Shown here piece by piece: positions 63,746-64,000 of a stretch of DNA of 64,000 nt. The DNA is from Diploptera punctata (lineage: Eukaryota; Arthropoda; Insecta; Blattodea; Blaberidae), in NCBI GenBank assembly GCA_030220185.1, contig JASPKZ010007796.1:124001-188000 (forward strand), written 5' to 3'. The notes under the pieces are model-generated. The model made no database searches. It had not been told where the DNA came from and saw nothing but the letters and a program-made list of their open reading frames with translations. How positions within the stretch are numbered: the stretch's first letter is position 1; each line of letters starts with the position of its first letter. The translations under genes were made by a program, and so were the position numbers.

Positions 63746-64000
63746 AGTTTTTTTTCTATAATGCGGAATTTTGTCTAATGTGGAAAAAATGGTCCCATGC
63801 GATTCCGCTTTGAGCAAGTTTTACTGTATCTATACAAACACAGGCAGAATTACTAAATACCCACTGTCAAATGCCTACTGTTAAATAAAATATGTTAAAC
63901 TTGCTGAATATGCAGTTACAATGACCCGTCTTTATTTCTTTGCCTTGAGAATGGTAAGTTATAATTTACACGTAATTGCTGAAATGTAAGCCCTGCGATT

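Larger units (their letters stand above)
62313..63826 (+). mobile_element. pogo/Tigger-like DNA transposon, interrupted
   Basis: TA at 62311-62312 and 63827-63828 flank inverted ends (CAGTAAAACGTGTTTAATCTGG left; complement CAGTAAAACTTGCTCAAAGC right). CAGTAAAAC-type ends and TA targets are characteristic of pogo elements. It contains a degraded transposase and a copy of repeat family R. Confidence 0.85.

Overview
The window is animal, almost certainly insect, genomic DNA. It is AT-rich, with short GT-AG exons scattered through very large introns. About four fifths of what can be recognised is transposable-element debris: mariner, Tc1, pogo and piggyBac-type DNA transposons, several LINE families, tRNA-derived SINEs and Penelope-like GIY-YIG fragments. 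The large-genome, SINE- and Penelope-rich character would fit a hemimetabolous insect such as a cockroach or termite, but the species cannot be fixed from this sequence alone.

Only one cellular gene is supported: a class V unconventional myosin (Drosophila didum, vertebrate MYO5) on the minus strand. Nine coding exons lie at 32205-32309, 28742-28910, 23345-23489, 18457-18613, 14592-14811, 10885-11120, 5219-5350, 3461-3676 and 669-809. Joined in that order they total 1521 nt (507 codons) with matching phases at every junction. They cover most of the motor head, from near the N-terminus through P-loop, switch I and switch II to the relay/converter side. The first coding exon is not recognised and the rest of the head, IQ motifs and tail lie beyond position 1. 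Everything else from 1 to 32 kb is intronic; 32.3-64 kb is the first intron and/or 5' flank.

Layout. From 0 to 14 kb, exons alternate with Penelope-type foldback elements, two mariners (5889-7199 and 9047-10367), a Tc1-like element (11476-12990), a piggyBac-type MITE and SINEs. From 14.8 to 18.4 kb lies an array of alternating tRNA-SINE copies with a second MITE. From 18.6 to 28.6 kb lie more foldbacks, including a palindrome with a GIY-YIG fragment in each arm, plus SINEs and a short LINE derivative. From 32.4 to 49 kb LINE 3' ends dominate, especially one RTE-like family here called RTE-1, often nested with clear target-site duplications. From 51.8 to 63.8 kb lie a three-level LINE nest (54.6-59.7 kb, with a nearly full-length LINE at 55493-58634), a 461-bp tandem duplication, a pogo-like element and a 0.6-0.8 kb non-coding repeat family.

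The most unusual signal is a family of about fifteen short inverted-repeat elements. Their arms carry a hammerhead-ribozyme-like core (CTGANGA, one extra base, 4-6 bp stem-loop, GAAAC/T). In several the core lies just 3' of a Penelope-type GIY-YIG endonuclease reading frame and just 5' of a conserved TATGAGGTRAG block. They look like head-to-head Penelope-like 3' ends spread through the introns of one essential motor gene.
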